Notes: a model not told the origin generated them from the letters alone. Positions 38,100 to 46,538 are shown, counted from the stretch's first letter. The stretch: DNA of 64,000 nucleotides from Nostocales cyanobacterium HT-58-2 (GCA_002163975.1 CP019636.1:558001-622000); one strand, 5' to 3'. Program-made: numbers and translations.

Positions 38100-38513
38100 A
38101 TGACGTTAACTGTTCGTGTAATTTCCCCAGATAAAACAGTGTGGGATGCATCAGCTGAGGAAGTCGTTTTACCTAGCACCACTGGTCAACTAGGTATCCT
38201 TAGTGGACACGCACCACTGTTAACCGCTCTAGACACGGGTGTTATGCGAGTACGCCCAAGTAGAAATCAGGACTGGGTGGCTATCGCCTTGTTGGGTGGC
38301 TTCGCTGAAGTCGAACAAAATGAAGTCACAATTCTAGTCAACAGTGCTGAGCGGGGCGACAAAATTAACCTAGACGAAGCCCGTGCTGCTTTTAACGAAG
38401 CAGAAACCAAGTTGAATCAGGTACCCGCAGGCGATCGCCAAGCACAAATCCAGGCAGATCAGGCATACAAACGCGCACGTGCTCGTTTTCAAGCCGCTGG
38501 TGGAATGGTATAA
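38100..38513 (+). CDS. atpC: F-type ATP synthase subunit epsilon
   Basis: The 137-residue central-stalk subunit that couples rotation and can inhibit ATP hydrolysis. It begins [20 protein letters not shown]; the beta-sandwich contains [19 protein letters not shown] and [15 protein letters not shown], and the C-terminal two-helix arm starts at [14 protein letters not shown]. Length is typical. It lies in one operon with atpD. An intrinsic terminator follows within 10 bp. Confidence 0.97.
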   Translation: MTLTVRVISPDKTVWDASAEEVVLPSTTGQLGILSGHAPLLTALDTGVMRVRPSRNQDWVAIALLGGFAEVEQNEVTILVNSAERGDKINLDEARAAFNEAETKLNQVPAGDRQAQIQADQAYKRARARFQAAGGMV

Positions 38514-38520
38514 GTGCTTT

Positions 38521-38556
38521 TAGGTAGGGCATATACCCTACCTAGAAATTGTTCTT
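38521..38556 (+). terminator. Terminator after atpC
   Basis: TAGGTAGGG (38521-38529) and CCCTACCTA (38536-38544) form a 9-bp perfect stem with a 6-nt loop, followed by gaaattgttctttt. Confidence 0.8.
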
Positions 38557-38846
38557 TTATGTTGATTTGATTTTCTCAATTCTACAAATCTCACTTCCTG
38601 TATTAGCTTAAAACCAGCTAATGCAAGGCAGCTTAACAGGCAGCAAAGTCCTGGGGCGTCATCAGGCGAGAGTCCAAAGATGTGTCGATTGTATTCTCAA
38701 GTTGATACATCCGCATTCCTATTCCTCTAGCGAACTAGAGTATCCCTATCGATAAACTGTATTTTTTATAAGAGCCAGAGCAGAAAATCCTATGGCTTCA
38801 GCCCTGGTGCAGTGCATACCAAGTACATTACTTGTTCTATAGCTAA
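38557..38846. other. Intergenic region before tRNA-Asn
   Basis: About 290 bp with no supported gene. Small hairpins (ATTAGC...GCTAAT at 38602-38622; CTAGcgaaCTAG near 38727) are present but neither looks functional on its own. Confidence 0.4.
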
Positions 38847-38918
38847 CTCCCCAGGCAGGATTCGAACCTGCGACCAATCGGTTAACAGCCGACCGCTCTA
38901 CCACTGAGCTACTGAGGA
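38847..38918 (-). tRNA. tRNA-Asn (anticodon GTT)
   Basis: On the minus strand the 72-nt sequence begins TCCTCAGTAGCTCAGTGGTA and folds as a full cloverleaf: acceptor TCCTCAG/CTGGGGA with one G-T pair, D-loop with AGCTCAGTGGTAGAGC, anticodon stem-loop CGGCTGTTAACCG giving GTT, and T-arm GCAGGTTCGAATCCTGC. The terminal CCA is not encoded. The discriminator base is G. It stands alone. Confidence 0.96.
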
Positions 38919-39128
38919 ACGTCACGATTACTTATAGTAGCCCTAAGAAAAGGATTTGGCAAGTGGTTTTGCAATTTTTTTTTGCTTTTTTGGAATTAAG
39001 CCTAAAGAGTAGCATTGGCAAGCGTTGGCAGTTCTCTGTTGTGCTGAACCAACACCAAAAAATCGTAGACAGATATTCCAAAACTGTCTGGAAAAGTTTT
39101 ATTCAGTATCAGTACTCAAAACTCAGTT

Positions 39129-39680
39129 CTATTTGAATCCCATCCGCAATTCAGCTAGCCGCTGACGTGCTTTGGCGTCGATAGAATTAGCTAAAAACCT
39201 GGCGTTAGATTGCTTTCTTGGTTTATACTTTTGCCGCACACGACAAACACTGGATTGCACATCGTAACACAGTTGCTGTGCTGACATCCATTCAGCCCCG
39301 TACCCCTGTATCATCAACTGCTGTGCTCGGTCTGATGTCGCAACAATCATGCGAGCAATAAGAGATTGGGCTAATGAGGAGCGTAAAGATGCACAGACTT
39401 TTTCAATGTAAGTGTCTGCTGTCTGCCCGAAATCTGTATAATGAACCGATAGAAGCTCAGTAATAATTTCTCTGTTACTACAGGTGTTTTGATATTGGGC
39501 ATCAAACACAACTTGGGTCTCATAACCCTGAAACGCAGTGTAGCTCGTTAAAGCTTCTATGAGTTCCCAACGAGCTGCCTCTAGTCCGGCAGTGTCACGG
39601 GTTTTTTTCAAGCAAGACCAAGCACCTATTATGTTGTAGCCGTCCACGAGCAAAACGGCTGGGGGAAGAGAACGGGGCAT
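39129..39680 (-). CDS. NYN domain protein (YacP-like ribonuclease)
   Basis: A 183-residue PIN-like NYN domain protein of the YacP/Rae1 family. It starts with VLLVDGYNIIGAWS (first catalytic Asp), continues with VVFDAQYQ, TADTYIEKV (second acidic cluster) and MIVATSDRAQQLMIQGYGAEWMS (third cluster). In Bacillus, the relative Rae1 cleaves mRNA at the ribosome; a similar role is inferred. Its C-terminus is basic (RQKYKPRKQSNAR). It is monocistronic. Confidence 0.85.
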   Translation of the reverse strand: MPRSLPPAVLLVDGYNIIGAWSCLKKTRDTAGLEAARWELIEALTSYTAFQGYETQVVFDAQYQNTCSNREIITELLSVHYTDFGQTADTYIEKVCASLRSSLAQSLIARMIVATSDRAQQLMIQGYGAEWMSAQQLCYDVQSSVCRVRQKYKPRKQSNARFLANSIDAKARQRLAELRMGFK

Positions 39681-39782
39681 GATTTTGGATCACAATTTTC
39701 TAGAGTTAACAAAATTCATTCATAAGATTTATAGTAATTCAACCATTGCTTGTAACACTATGTTACAAAAATAAAAATGCAT

Positions 39783-39863
39783 AGATAAGGGTGTGGAGGT
39801 AGATCAAGTCGAAATATGCCCTACAGCACGCGACGTGACCAAAATTTCCCCACACCCTTATCT
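39783..39863. repeat. 14-bp perfect inverted repeat
   Basis: AGATAAGGGTGTGG at 39783-39796 is the exact reverse complement of CCACACCCTTATCT at 39850-39863, with a 53-nt spacer. It directly follows the end of the ECF-type ATPase gene (minus strand) and lies upstream of the NYN gene. It may act as a terminator-like hairpin or be a miniature element. Confidence 0.75.
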
Positions 39864-39865
39864 CC

Positions 39866-40549
39866 CTAGGTTTCAGAAACTTCGTCGTGTAACTCCATCA
39901 GCCGTCGTTTTAGCCGCTGTGGTTCACCCCGATCTACTAAAGAACCCCGTTCTAGTAGTAAAGCCCCATCACAGTAATTCAACTCGTCTAAGCGATGGGT
40001 TACCCAGAGGGCTGTAATACCACGACTTTTGACTAGGCGGCGCACGCCAGCAACCAATTCTAATTGGCTATCTGGATCAAGCAAAGCAGTGGGTTCATCT
40101 AACAACAAGACTTCACAGCGCCGCGCTAAAGCACCAGCGATCGCCACCCGTTGTTTTTGTCCACCACTCAAAGCATAGATAGGGCGTTTTTGCAGTGAGA
40201 GTAAATTGACCGCCCCTAACGCCTCCTCAACGCGCTCTCTAACAGCAGCTGGTGGCAGTTTTTCCTCCACCAACCCAAAAGCCACATCAGCACCTACTGT
40301 TGGCATGACGAGTTGATGATCGGGATTTTGGAAGACAAAGCCTACAGGATGCAAAAGACGAATTTCGCCAGATTCAGGAGTTAATAGCCTTGCAAGTAGT
40401 CTAAGTAAGGTGGATTTACCACTGCCATTTGTACCCAAGAGCATCCAAAATTCACCCTTGGGCACTTCTAGAGAGCAAGACTTTATCGCATACTCTCCCG
40501 ATGACCAGCCAAAGTTTAAATCCTTTACCTCTATGCCTAGTTCCGTCAT
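39866..40549 (-). CDS. Energy-coupling-factor/CbiO-like ABC ATPase
   Basis: A 227-residue ABC ATPase. Walker A GTNGSGKSTLLRLLA (~39), Q-loop FVFQNPDHQLVMPTV, signature ALSGGQKQRVAIAGALARR, Walker B VLLLDEPTALLD and the H-loop WVTHRLDEL are all intact. The QNPDHQ-type Q-loop is that of the ECF/CbiO ATPases that energise vitamin and metal uptake. No S or T component lies next to it. It is followed by the 90-residue conserved gene just upstream (19 bp), which is probably co-transcribed. Confidence 0.85.
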   Translation of the reverse strand: MTELGIEVKDLNFGWSSGEYAIKSCSLEVPKGEFWMLLGTNGSGKSTLLRLLARLLTPESGEIRLLHPVGFVFQNPDHQLVMPTVGADVAFGLVEEKLPPAAVRERVEEALGAVNLLSLQKRPIYALSGGQKQRVAIAGALARRCEVLLLDEPTALLDPDSQLELVAGVRRLVKSRGITALWVTHRLDELNYCDGALLLERGSLVDRGEPQRLKRRLMELHDEVSET

Positions 40550-40567
40550 GCGTATACCAATAGCGCT

Positions 40568-40840
40568 TTACTCAGCTGCTATGGCGAAAAAACCAGGTGG
40601 TCTACCAGATCCTGCGGCTGCACCGTCTTTCTGAGTGATCTGCACTCCAGAAATTTCACCAGCACGGACGGCGACTTTTTTTTCTGTCTTGCCCTCGCTT
40701 TTGAGTTCTACAATCTCAGGGTTACCAGACTGCATTGCTGCCACAATGAGTTGATAAACCGCCTCAGCATCCTCAGCTGACTTACGTTCTATGGATATGG
40801 GGAAAGCAGTGTTTTTTACGGTTAAGTCGATGGTAAACAT
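40568..40840 (-). CDS. Small conserved hypothetical protein
   Basis: A 90-residue protein starting MFTIDLTVKNTAFPISIERK. A beta-rich N-terminal part is followed by a helix (AEDAEAVYQLIVAAM) and a strand region (KKVAVRAGEISGVQI), ending in a Gly/Pro/Ala tail. No signal or membrane helix. It reads like a compact cyanobacterial protein of unknown function and is transcribed ahead of the ECF-type ATPase with a 19-bp gap. I cannot assign a family. Confidence 0.65.
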   Translation of the reverse strand: MFTIDLTVKNTAFPISIERKSAEDAEAVYQLIVAAMQSGNPEIVELKSEGKTEKKVAVRAGEISGVQITQKDGAAAGSGRPPGFFAIAAE

Positions 40841-41022
40841 TTAGCTTTATCAAATTTAACTGTAGGACTCATTTTAGCGTTAGCTCGCCAGTGTATGTGG
40901 AGACGTGGAGAGAGTAGAGGGTCATCCTGAAAATTTAGATTAAAAAAATTAAAAAGATACTGGAAAAATTAGAGGACTTTACATAAAATTTGATTAGAGT
41001 CAGTAAAAAATTGTAAACTAGA

Positions 41023-41052
41023 TTGACAACCTAGTTAACTTTCTGTTCTACA
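41023..41052 (+). promoter_or_regulatory. Candidate psbD promoter
   Basis: TTGACA at 41023-41028 is followed after 18 bp by TCTACA at 41047-41052, leaving a leader of about 65 nt to the psbD start. The -35 is a perfect consensus, the -10 is weak. Position and match make it plausible only. Confidence 0.4.
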
Positions 41053-41124
41053 GAGGCAGTCAAATGTCAATCTTAGAATAGAGAGAGCAAACCCGTAATT
41101 ATAAAAGTTTGGAGATTTGTTGTA

Positions 41125-42180
41125 ATGACCATCGCAGTTGGGCGTGCCCCCAGTAGAGGGTGGTTTGACGTTCTGGACGACTGGTTAAAGCGAGACCGAT
41201 TCGTGTTCGTAGGTTGGTCAGGGATACTACTGTTTCCCTGTGCGTTCCTAGCACTAGGCGGTTGGCTAACCGGTACAACATTCGTGACATCGTGGTACAC
41301 GCACGGCATCGCCTCATCGTACCTGGAAGGCTGCAACTTCTTGACAGTAGCAGTATCAACACCAGCAGACGCAATGGGACACTCATTGTTGCTGTTGTGG
41401 GGACCAGAAGCACAAGGGGACTTCACTCGGTGGTGCCAACTGGGAGGATTGTGGCCATTCGTGGCATTGCACGGGGCATTTGGTCTGATAGGCTTCATGC
41501 TGCGGCAATTTGAAATCTCACGATTGGTAGGAATTCGTCCCTACAACGCGATAGCGTTTAGTGCGCCGATAGCGGTGTTCGTGAGCGTGTTTTTGATGTA
41601 CCCATTGGGACAGTCATCTTGGTTCTTTGCTCCCAGCTTCGGAGTGGCAGCCATCTTCCGTTTCTTGTTGTTCTTGCAAGGATTCCACAACTGGACACTC
41701 AACCCGTTCCACATGATGGGAGTAGCGGGAGTGCTGGGTGGAGCGCTGCTGTGTGCGATTCATGGTGCGACAGTAGAGAACACGTTGTTTGAAGACGGAG
41801 AAGGGGCAAACACCTTCCGTGCGTTCAATCCGACTCAAGCAGAAGAAACCTACTCAATGGTGACAGCAAACCGATTCTGGTCACAGATATTCGGTATTGC
41901 CTTCTCCAACAAGCGCTGGTTGCACTTCTTCATGTTGTTTGTGCCAGTCACAGGGTTGTGGATGAGCGCCGTTGGCATTGTCGGTTTGGCACTCAACCTG
42001 CGAGCTTACGACTTCGTGTCGCAAGAATTGCGCGCGGCGGAAGACCCAGAGTTTGAAACTTTCTATACCAAGAACATTTTGCTCAACGAGGGGATCCGCG
42101 CTTGGATGGCTCCTCAAGATCAGCCACACGAAAAATTTGTATTCCCAGAAGAGGTACTACCCCGTGGTAACGCTTTGTAA
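41125..42180 (+). CDS. psbD: Photosystem II D2 protein, monocistronic copy
   Basis: The 351-residue D2 reaction-centre subunit of thylakoid photosystem II. Conserved landmarks are [42 protein letters not shown] (with the redox-active Tyr-D), [14 protein letters not shown] (P680 chlorophyll ligand His), [13 protein letters not shown] and NKRWLHFFM (non-haem iron His ligands), ending [11 protein letters not shown]. The N-terminus is one residue shorter than the 352 common in cyanobacteria. psbC, which normally overlaps the 3' end of psbD, is absent: a terminator follows 37 bp on. This therefore looks like the second, stand-alone psbD copy (psbD2), often a light-stress form. Confidence 0.97.
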   Translation: MTIAVGRAPSRGWFDVLDDWLKRDRFVFVGWSGILLFPCAFLALGGWLTGTTFVTSWYTHGIASSYLEGCNFLTVAVSTPADAMGHSLLLLWGPEAQGDFTRWCQLGGLWPFVALHGAFGLIGFMLRQFEISRLVGIRPYNAIAFSAPIAVFVSVFLMYPLGQSSWFFAPSFGVAAIFRFLLFLQGFHNWTLNPFHMMGVAGVLGGALLCAIHGATVENTLFEDGEGANTFRAFNPTQAEETYSMVTANRFWSQIFGIAFSNKRWLHFFMLFVPVTGLWMSAVGIVGLALNLRAYDFVSQELRAAEDPEFETFYTKNILLNEGIRAWMAPQDQPHEKFVFPEEVLPRGNAL

Positions 42181-42216
42181 TAGTCATCCTATTCTCAGCA
42201 TTTTCTGATCAATTAG

Positions 42217-42240
42217 AACCCGCCTGATGGCGGGTTTTCT
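42217..42240 (+). terminator. psbD terminator
   Basis: AACCCGCC (42217-42224), loop tgat, GGCGGGTT (42229-42236), then ttctt. A perfect 8-bp GC-rich stem with T-rich tail, 37 bp after the psbD stop. Confidence 0.92.
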
Positions 42241-42344
42241 TGTCATTTGTCTTTGTACTAATGACAAATAATTAAAAACTTATGTTATCCTAAGTAAAGG
42301 TGAATAACCCAGAGATAAACACTCTGCCTTTTTGAGATTTAGTC

Positions 42345-42590
42345 CGTTCAGGCAACAAGGAGGTGATGCCCATGACAGATAGTAGTAAACGCATGGGTCA
42401 TCAGGTTGCAGTTAACCGGCTGTGTGCTGGGGCTGTTCTCTAAAAGTTAGTCTTAGTCTTTTAGTAAGGCTAAGTTCAACTAATTGCCTAGGCTAGCTTG
42501 GAGTTCCTTCCGGCAGTCTGGTTGCAACCTGAAGACCCGCTAGACCGCTCTTACCTAGATCTCTAGATCTAAAGTAAGAGCGGATAGTTT
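42345..42590 (+). ncRNA. Structured RNA candidate with its own terminator
   Basis: A compact transcript-like unit after the psbD terminator. Elements in order: an extended Shine-Dalgarno AAGGAGGTGAT (42357-42367); a hairpin TGATGCCCATG (42364-42374) with CATGGG-t-CATCA (42392-42403), 11 bp with one bulge, enclosing the start codon; a long-range 10-bp pairing TCAGGTTGCA (42401-42410) with TGCAACCTGA (42523-42532); then a terminator at 42545-42583. Inside lies a 23-residue ORF. I could not match it to a known riboswitch or small-RNA family from memory. It could be a dual-function RNA or a leader-peptide unit. Confidence 0.5.
42372..42443 (+). CDS. 23-residue mini-ORF with optimal ribosome-binding site
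   Basis: ATG at 42372, TAA at 42441. The product begins MTDSSKRMGHQVAVNRLCAG and ends AVL; small, basic, no membrane helix. Eight nucleotides upstream is AGGAGG within an 11-nt stretch, AAGGAGGTGAT, complementary to the usual 3' end of 16S rRNA, far better than any other start in the window. The start codon lies inside a hairpin stem, so translation may be conditional. No further gene follows before a terminator. Family unknown to me. Confidence 0.45.
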   Translation: MTDSSKRMGHQVAVNRLCAGAVL

Positions 42591-42593
42591 TAT
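42545..42593 (+). terminator. Terminator of the RNA candidate
   Basis: CCGCTCTTAC (42545-42554) pairs with GTAAGAGCGG (42574-42583); the inner TAGATC/GATCTA extends the stem. The tail is atagttttat. Confidence 0.75.
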
Positions 42594-42691
42594 GTAAGAA
42601 TCTTCTGATTTGTCCAGCTTTTGTACGCAGTGCCTTGGCTATCTTGATAGGATGTTGGTCGATGACTTTGTCAAGACAAGCAGGTAACTCT

Positions 42692-42973
42692 TCACCTTGA
42701 GAAACACCCTATAAGAATCACCTGCTCTCTGGAATTCCTAGGCGATGGAATCGAGACATCTTCAAGGCAGATAAACAGGTGGCATTTCATAAAACCGTAA
42801 CGTTTGCGCAGACTGATGCCATCATCATAATCTCGCTCTAAATTCAAAGCCCTTGCCAAATACAACTCTTCATCGGACAATTTCCCGTTGGCAAGAACCC
42901 TCTCTCTAGGAGTTTTACAACTTTTACAACAGATATCACCTTTGGAAGAATCAAGGTCAATGGAAAATTCTGT
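42692..42973 (-). pseudogene. Orphan reading frame without start, possible gene remnant
   Basis: On the minus strand 93 codons are open between a TAA just above 42973 and the TGA at 42692. They read as plausible protein: FSIDLDSSKGDICCKSCKTP, then LANGKLSDEELYLARALNLE and LRKRYGFMKCHL. A CC-x2-C pattern is present near the start. The only ATG within lies at 42880. No family is recognised. It may be the end of a decayed gene, or a chance ORF. Confidence 0.3.
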
Positions 42974-43319
42974 TTATGAGTGCGTATGAGGAGAAACTTG
43001 ATTGCAATTAGTATGGTGGCGCTTACAGACAAACAACTACACCAAATAGGAATAGCCTCTTTTGCTTGATTTATGTATGTTTAATATCTTATATAAATTT
43101 TTTGTATATATCTACTTGGAACATCTGTTAAACAACTAGCGTCTTTTGGACTGCTGAATTCAAATAAGATAATAGAAGAGTCATATATAAATGATTTAGC
43201 AGAAAAACGTAGCGAGGAGCGCACATCTATCCATTAGCTCCAAAACGTGAACATCCCGTTTGTGTCGCTAATCAGATCATCTTAACAAAGGAAGCAAGAG
43301 ATTCAGTTTTTGGAATTTT
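42974..43319. other. AT-rich region upstream of pterin dehydratase gene
   Basis: 346 bp with no supported gene or repeat. It should hold the promoter of the next gene. A weak SD-like AGGAAG occurs at 43289. Confidence 0.35.
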
Positions 43320-43607
43320 ATGAATATGTCACAGCTACTGACTGAAGCAGAAATTCAACAAAGGGCAAACAGTCTGCCAAATTGGACAGTAGAAGAGTCA
43401 ACTTTGCAGTCTACCCGCAAGTTTAAAAACTTTGTCCAAGCAATTGAGTTTGTAAACAAGCTTGTTGAGCCTGCAGAGTTAGCAGGGCATCATCCAGATA
43501 TCAATATTTCTTACAACAAAGTCAAAATTGCACTCACCACCCATGATGCAGGTGGATTGACACAGAAAGATTTTGATTTAGCAGAGGTAATTTCGCAAAT
43601 CGATTAA
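43320..43607 (+). CDS. 4a-hydroxytetrahydrobiopterin dehydratase (PCD/DCoH)
   Basis: A 95-residue protein of the pterin-4a-carbinolamine dehydratase family. The catalytic motif is seen as ELAGHHPDINISYNKVKIAL (His-His-Pro-Asp...), with FKNFVQAIEFVNKL before it and LTTHDAGGLTQKDFDLA after, all standard. It dehydrates 4a-hydroxytetrahydrobiopterin in the recycling of pterin cofactor. The start may be the ATG at 43320 or 43326. Its presence on the same strand as the pterin-synthase-like and glucosyltransferase genes (48-51 kb) hints at pterin metabolism in this stretch, but several genes separate them. Confidence 0.92.
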   Translation: MNMSQLLTEAEIQQRANSLPNWTVEESTLQSTRKFKNFVQAIEFVNKLVEPAELAGHHPDINISYNKVKIALTTHDAGGLTQKDFDLAEVISQID

Positions 43608-43993
43608 ACAATTCTACTGCTTATATATACTGGCAAAATGACAGATTTCGTGCGTGGTATTGTGCTTGTAAAAAGCCTGAATAAGGAGGTTTTTGACCTC
43701 ATGTTGTCTTTGGGTTATTTTTTGCGTACAGAGATGCGTTGTGTGACACTTTATAAGGCGCTCACTTCAATCTTGTCATCCAGTTTTCCCAATTTATAAT
43801 AACGAATAGATACAGTTATGTTTTTGCATAAGTTAATCACATAATTTCTTTACCTTAGCTTAACAAATTGTTAGCTTGGCAAAAACTAAAATAGTGTAGA
43901 GGGCAAGTATGCCTAATCCACAAGTATTAATAAAAACTTGCAGTTTCGATCATAAGTTGCAGCAAAGTACAAGGTGTGAGGAGAACAGGAAAG
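43608..43993. promoter_or_regulatory. Promoter region of the porin gene
   Basis: 386 bp, AT-rich. A GAGGTttttgACCTC hairpin near 43687 lies where a terminator of the preceding gene could be. No Fur-box-like palindrome was found with confidence. Confidence 0.35.
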
Positions 43994-45790
43994 ATGTCTA
44001 GTCTCTTGTGGAAATCCCTGGTTGTTAGTCCAGCGGTTTTAGGAGCAACGTTGTTAGTGTCCGCAACAGCGATGGCTGGTCAGAGCACAACAACTCAACA
44101 AGTTGTGACGACAGAAGTGTCACAAATTAGCAATAATCAAGAAGATTCTGCATCCGTATCTTCAGTATCAGTATCAAAAACCTCGACTACAGCTGGAACG
44201 AAAGCTGAAGTTACCTCCAAGCAAGAAACGTTGGCTCAATCACAACAAACTGATGTTAACGTTCTGGAGCAAGTTAACAACTACAGCAACGAGGGAAAAA
44301 GCTCTCAATCTCAAGTGACATCGGTTTCTCAGTTCTCGGACGTGCAGCCAACAGACTGGGCATTCCAAGCATTGCAGTCCTTGGTTGAGCGCTACGGTTG
44401 TATTGCTGGTTACCCCAATGGAACCTACCGCGGGAACCGTGCTTTGACCCGTTATGAATTTGCTGCTGGTTTAAATGCGTGTTTGGATCGGGTGAACGAA
44501 CTCATTGCCACAGCGACTGCTGATTTGGTCAGGAAAGAAGACCTAGCTACCTTACAGCGCTTGCAAGAAGAATTTTCTGCAGAACTGGCAACTCTACGCG
44601 GTCGTGTGGATACATTAGAAGCACGGACAGCAGAATTGGAAGCTAACCAGTTTTCGACAACGACCAAACTCGTGGGTGAGGCAATCTTTGCTCTGACTGA
44701 TGCTTTTGGTGATACAGCAGGCGACAGAAATAACACTGTCTTCCAAAACAGAGTACGCTTAGACTTGCAAACCAGCTTCACAGGTAGAGACGTTTTGCAC
44801 ACTCGTCTGGCGACTGGTAACGCAAGAAGATTTGACCTGGGAACGACCGCATTTAATGGACAAACTTCCGCTGAAGGCTTTCAAACCTTTAACATCACAG
44901 GGGATAGCAACGCCAGCAATGATATTGTCCTAGATTGGTTGGCTTACTACGTCCCTGTGGGACCAGCCCAACTATACGTTGCAGCTACTGGCGGTATTCA
45001 CAGCGATTATGTTGCTACCAACAACCCTTATTTTGAGGACTATGATGGTGGTAATGGTGCTTTGTCCACCTTCGCTTCGGAAAGCCCAATTTATCGGATT
45101 GGTGGTGGCGCAGGTGCTGCGCTGAATATTCCCTTTGGGAAAGGTGGAGGTATTCTCAAACCAAGTTCATTAACCATAGGTTACTTGGGATCTGAAGCAA
45201 ATAGCCCCAATGCAGGTTCAGGCATTTTTGAGGGTAACTACGCTGCTTTAGGACAGTTGAACTTTAATCTTGGCGATCGCGTTGCATTAGCCGCCACTTA
45301 CGTTCATGGATATCATGGTGCAGGCAGTGCTTTGTTTGATGCAGGCAGCGTAAACAGTCCTGTAGTGGGTACTGCCCAAGCCAACGCTCTGAGCACCACA
45401 AACGCATCTTCTAGTAACTCCTACGGTCTGTCAGCAGCGTTTAAACCCAGTGACAGATTCTCCGTCAGTGGTTTTGTTTCTTATCACGACGTTACTGGCT
45501 TTGGTTCCAATGATGATTTTAATGCTTGGAGCTACGGGCTTGGAGTCGCCTTACCTGACTTTGGTAAGAAGGGTAACGTTTTAGGTCTTTTTGCTGGTGC
45601 GGAACCCTATGCTCGTGGTAGAGTCGCAGGTTCCAATGATGTGCCATACCACTTTGAAGGCTTTTATAAGTATCAGGTGAGTGACAATATCTCCATCACC
45701 CCTGGCGTTATCTGGCTAACAGCTCCTGGTCAGAACAGTGACAATGATAATGCGATTGTTGGAACCTTAAGAACAACATTTACCTTCTAA
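43994..45790 (+). CDS. Iron-uptake porin with SLH domain (SomA/OprB type)
   Basis: A 598-residue outer-membrane protein. The signal peptide (WKSLVVSPAVLGATLLVSATAMAG) precedes a Ser/Thr/Gln-rich linker, one SLH domain (FSDVQPTDWAFQALQSLVER, GYPNGTYRGNRALTRYEFA), a coiled coil (KEDLATLQRLQEEFSAEL) and a beta-barrel of ~380 residues ending in phenylalanine (LRTTFTF), as required for outer-membrane assembly. The ATG at 43994 follows GGAAAG and gives a proper signal; the longer GTG start at 43976 does not. Such proteins are the main porins of cyanobacteria and some mediate inorganic iron uptake. A terminator follows. Confidence 0.93.
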   Translation: MSSLLWKSLVVSPAVLGATLLVSATAMAGQSTTTQQVVTTEVSQISNNQEDSASVSSVSVSKTSTTAGTKAEVTSKQETLAQSQQTDVNVLEQVNNYSNEGKSSQSQVTSVSQFSDVQPTDWAFQALQSLVERYGCIAGYPNGTYRGNRALTRYEFAAGLNACLDRVNELIATATADLVRKEDLATLQRLQEEFSAELATLRGRVDTLEARTAELEANQFSTTTKLVGEAIFALTDAFGDTAGDRNNTVFQNRVRLDLQTSFTGRDVLHTRLATGNARRFDLGTTAFNGQTSAEGFQTFNITGDSNASNDIVLDWLAYYVPVGPAQLYVAATGGIHSDYVATNNPYFEDYDGGNGALSTFASESPIYRIGGGAGAALNIPFGKGGGILKPSSLTIGYLGSEANSPNAGSGIFEGNYAALGQLNFNLGDRVALAATYVHGYHGAGSALFDAGSVNSPVVGTAQANALSTTNASSSNSYGLSAAFKPSDRFSVSGFVSYHDVTGFGSNDDFNAWSYGLGVALPDFGKKGNVLGLFAGAEPYARGRVAGSNDVPYHFEGFYKYQVSDNISITPGVIWLTAPGQNSDNDNAIVGTLRTTFTF

Positions 45791-45830
45791 AGAGTGGATA
45801 GTCTCTAAAAAATTTGTCAGAAATAAATCA

Positions 45831-45862
45831 AGCCCTGCTACACAGCGGGGCTTTTTGTATCG
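45831..45862 (+). terminator. Terminator after the porin gene
   Basis: AGCCCTGCT, loop acac, AGCGGGGCT, then tttttg. A 9-bp stem with one non-Watson-Crick position. Confidence 0.85.
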
Positions 45863-46009
45863 CTATTTAAAATAAATAAAAATAACAAACCCCAGTGGTG
45901 AACCGGAGTATACTAGGAGAGAGGGCAAAAAAAGAAAAAGCAAAAAACTCTTTTGACTTTCTTTTGATTTCCTCTTTCCTAACCCATCACCTACAATTGA
46001 AAACAGCCT

Positions 46010-46450
46010 GTGGAACTATCGTGTAAATCAGAATATGCAATTCTTGCTCTACTGGAGCTAGCAATTCATTACCAAAGCGGGGAACCGCTGCAAATTAGAC
46101 AGATTGCGGCACAGCAAAACATACCTGACCGCTATTTAGAACAGCTGCTTGCGACCTTGAGGCGTGGAGGTCTAGTGAAAAGTCAGCGCGGGTCAAAGGG
46201 CGGTTATCTGTTGGCACGAGAACCGTGGAAGATAACTCTTTTCGAGATTTTGAGTTGTTTAGAAGGGTTAGATATAAGGGCCTCTTGTGAAGACGACGTC
46301 AATCCTAAAACTGTAGACAGCGCTGTTGTAGAAGACATCTGGCAAGAGGCACGGCATGCAGCAAATGCCGTTTTGCAGAAATACACGCTTGCGGATCTCT
46401 GGGAAAAACGAGATTCTCGACGACAATTGGACATAATGTACTACATTTAG
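46010..46450 (+). CDS. Rrf2 family transcription regulator
   Basis: A 146-residue winged-helix regulator. The N-terminal helix-turn-helix has SEYAILALLELAIHY, IRQIAAQQNIPDRYLEQLL and the wing SQRGSKGGYLLAR. The GTG at 46010 is the only start consistent with family N-termini. The three clustered cysteines that hold the iron-sulfur cluster in IscR/NsrR are absent (only two scattered Cys), so it is more like CymR, the cysteine-metabolism repressor. It lies 88 bp upstream of cysK on the same strand, which supports a role in regulating cysteine synthesis. Confidence 0.87.
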   Translation: MELSCKSEYAILALLELAIHYQSGEPLQIRQIAAQQNIPDRYLEQLLATLRRGGLVKSQRGSKGGYLLAREPWKITLFEILSCLEGLDIRASCEDDVNPKTVDSAVVEDIWQEARHAANAVLQKYTLADLWEKRDSRRQLDIMYYI

Positions 46451-46538
46451 TTAGTTGTTGGTTGTTAGTTGTAAATTACTAACTGCTAACTGCTAACTAC
46501 GAACGGCTAACTACTAACTAATAACTAAGGACCTCTGT
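46447..46538 (+). repeat. Short tandem heptamers between regulator and cysK
   Basis: The spacer is almost wholly made of variants of a 7-nt unit: ttagttgttggttgttagttg on one side and repeated taactgc / taactac / taactaa units on the other, forming an imperfect inverted arrangement. This is the STRR class seen in Nostoc-type genomes. No other promoter elements are visible. Confidence 0.8.

Noticed and set aside
41073..41498. Long antisense ORFs across psbD (141 and 104 codons)
   Set aside because: psbD is highly conserved on the plus strand; the antisense frames reflect its codon bias.
42301..42400. Glutamine riboswitch / downstream-peptide RNA upstream of the mini-ORF
   Set aside because: The arrangement (short ORF after a structured leader) is suggestive, but the conserved GGAAGUAGG-type core is not present; only CGTTCA is.
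46447..46538. CRISPR-like array of short repeats
   Set aside because: Heptamers without unique spacers; typical STRR.
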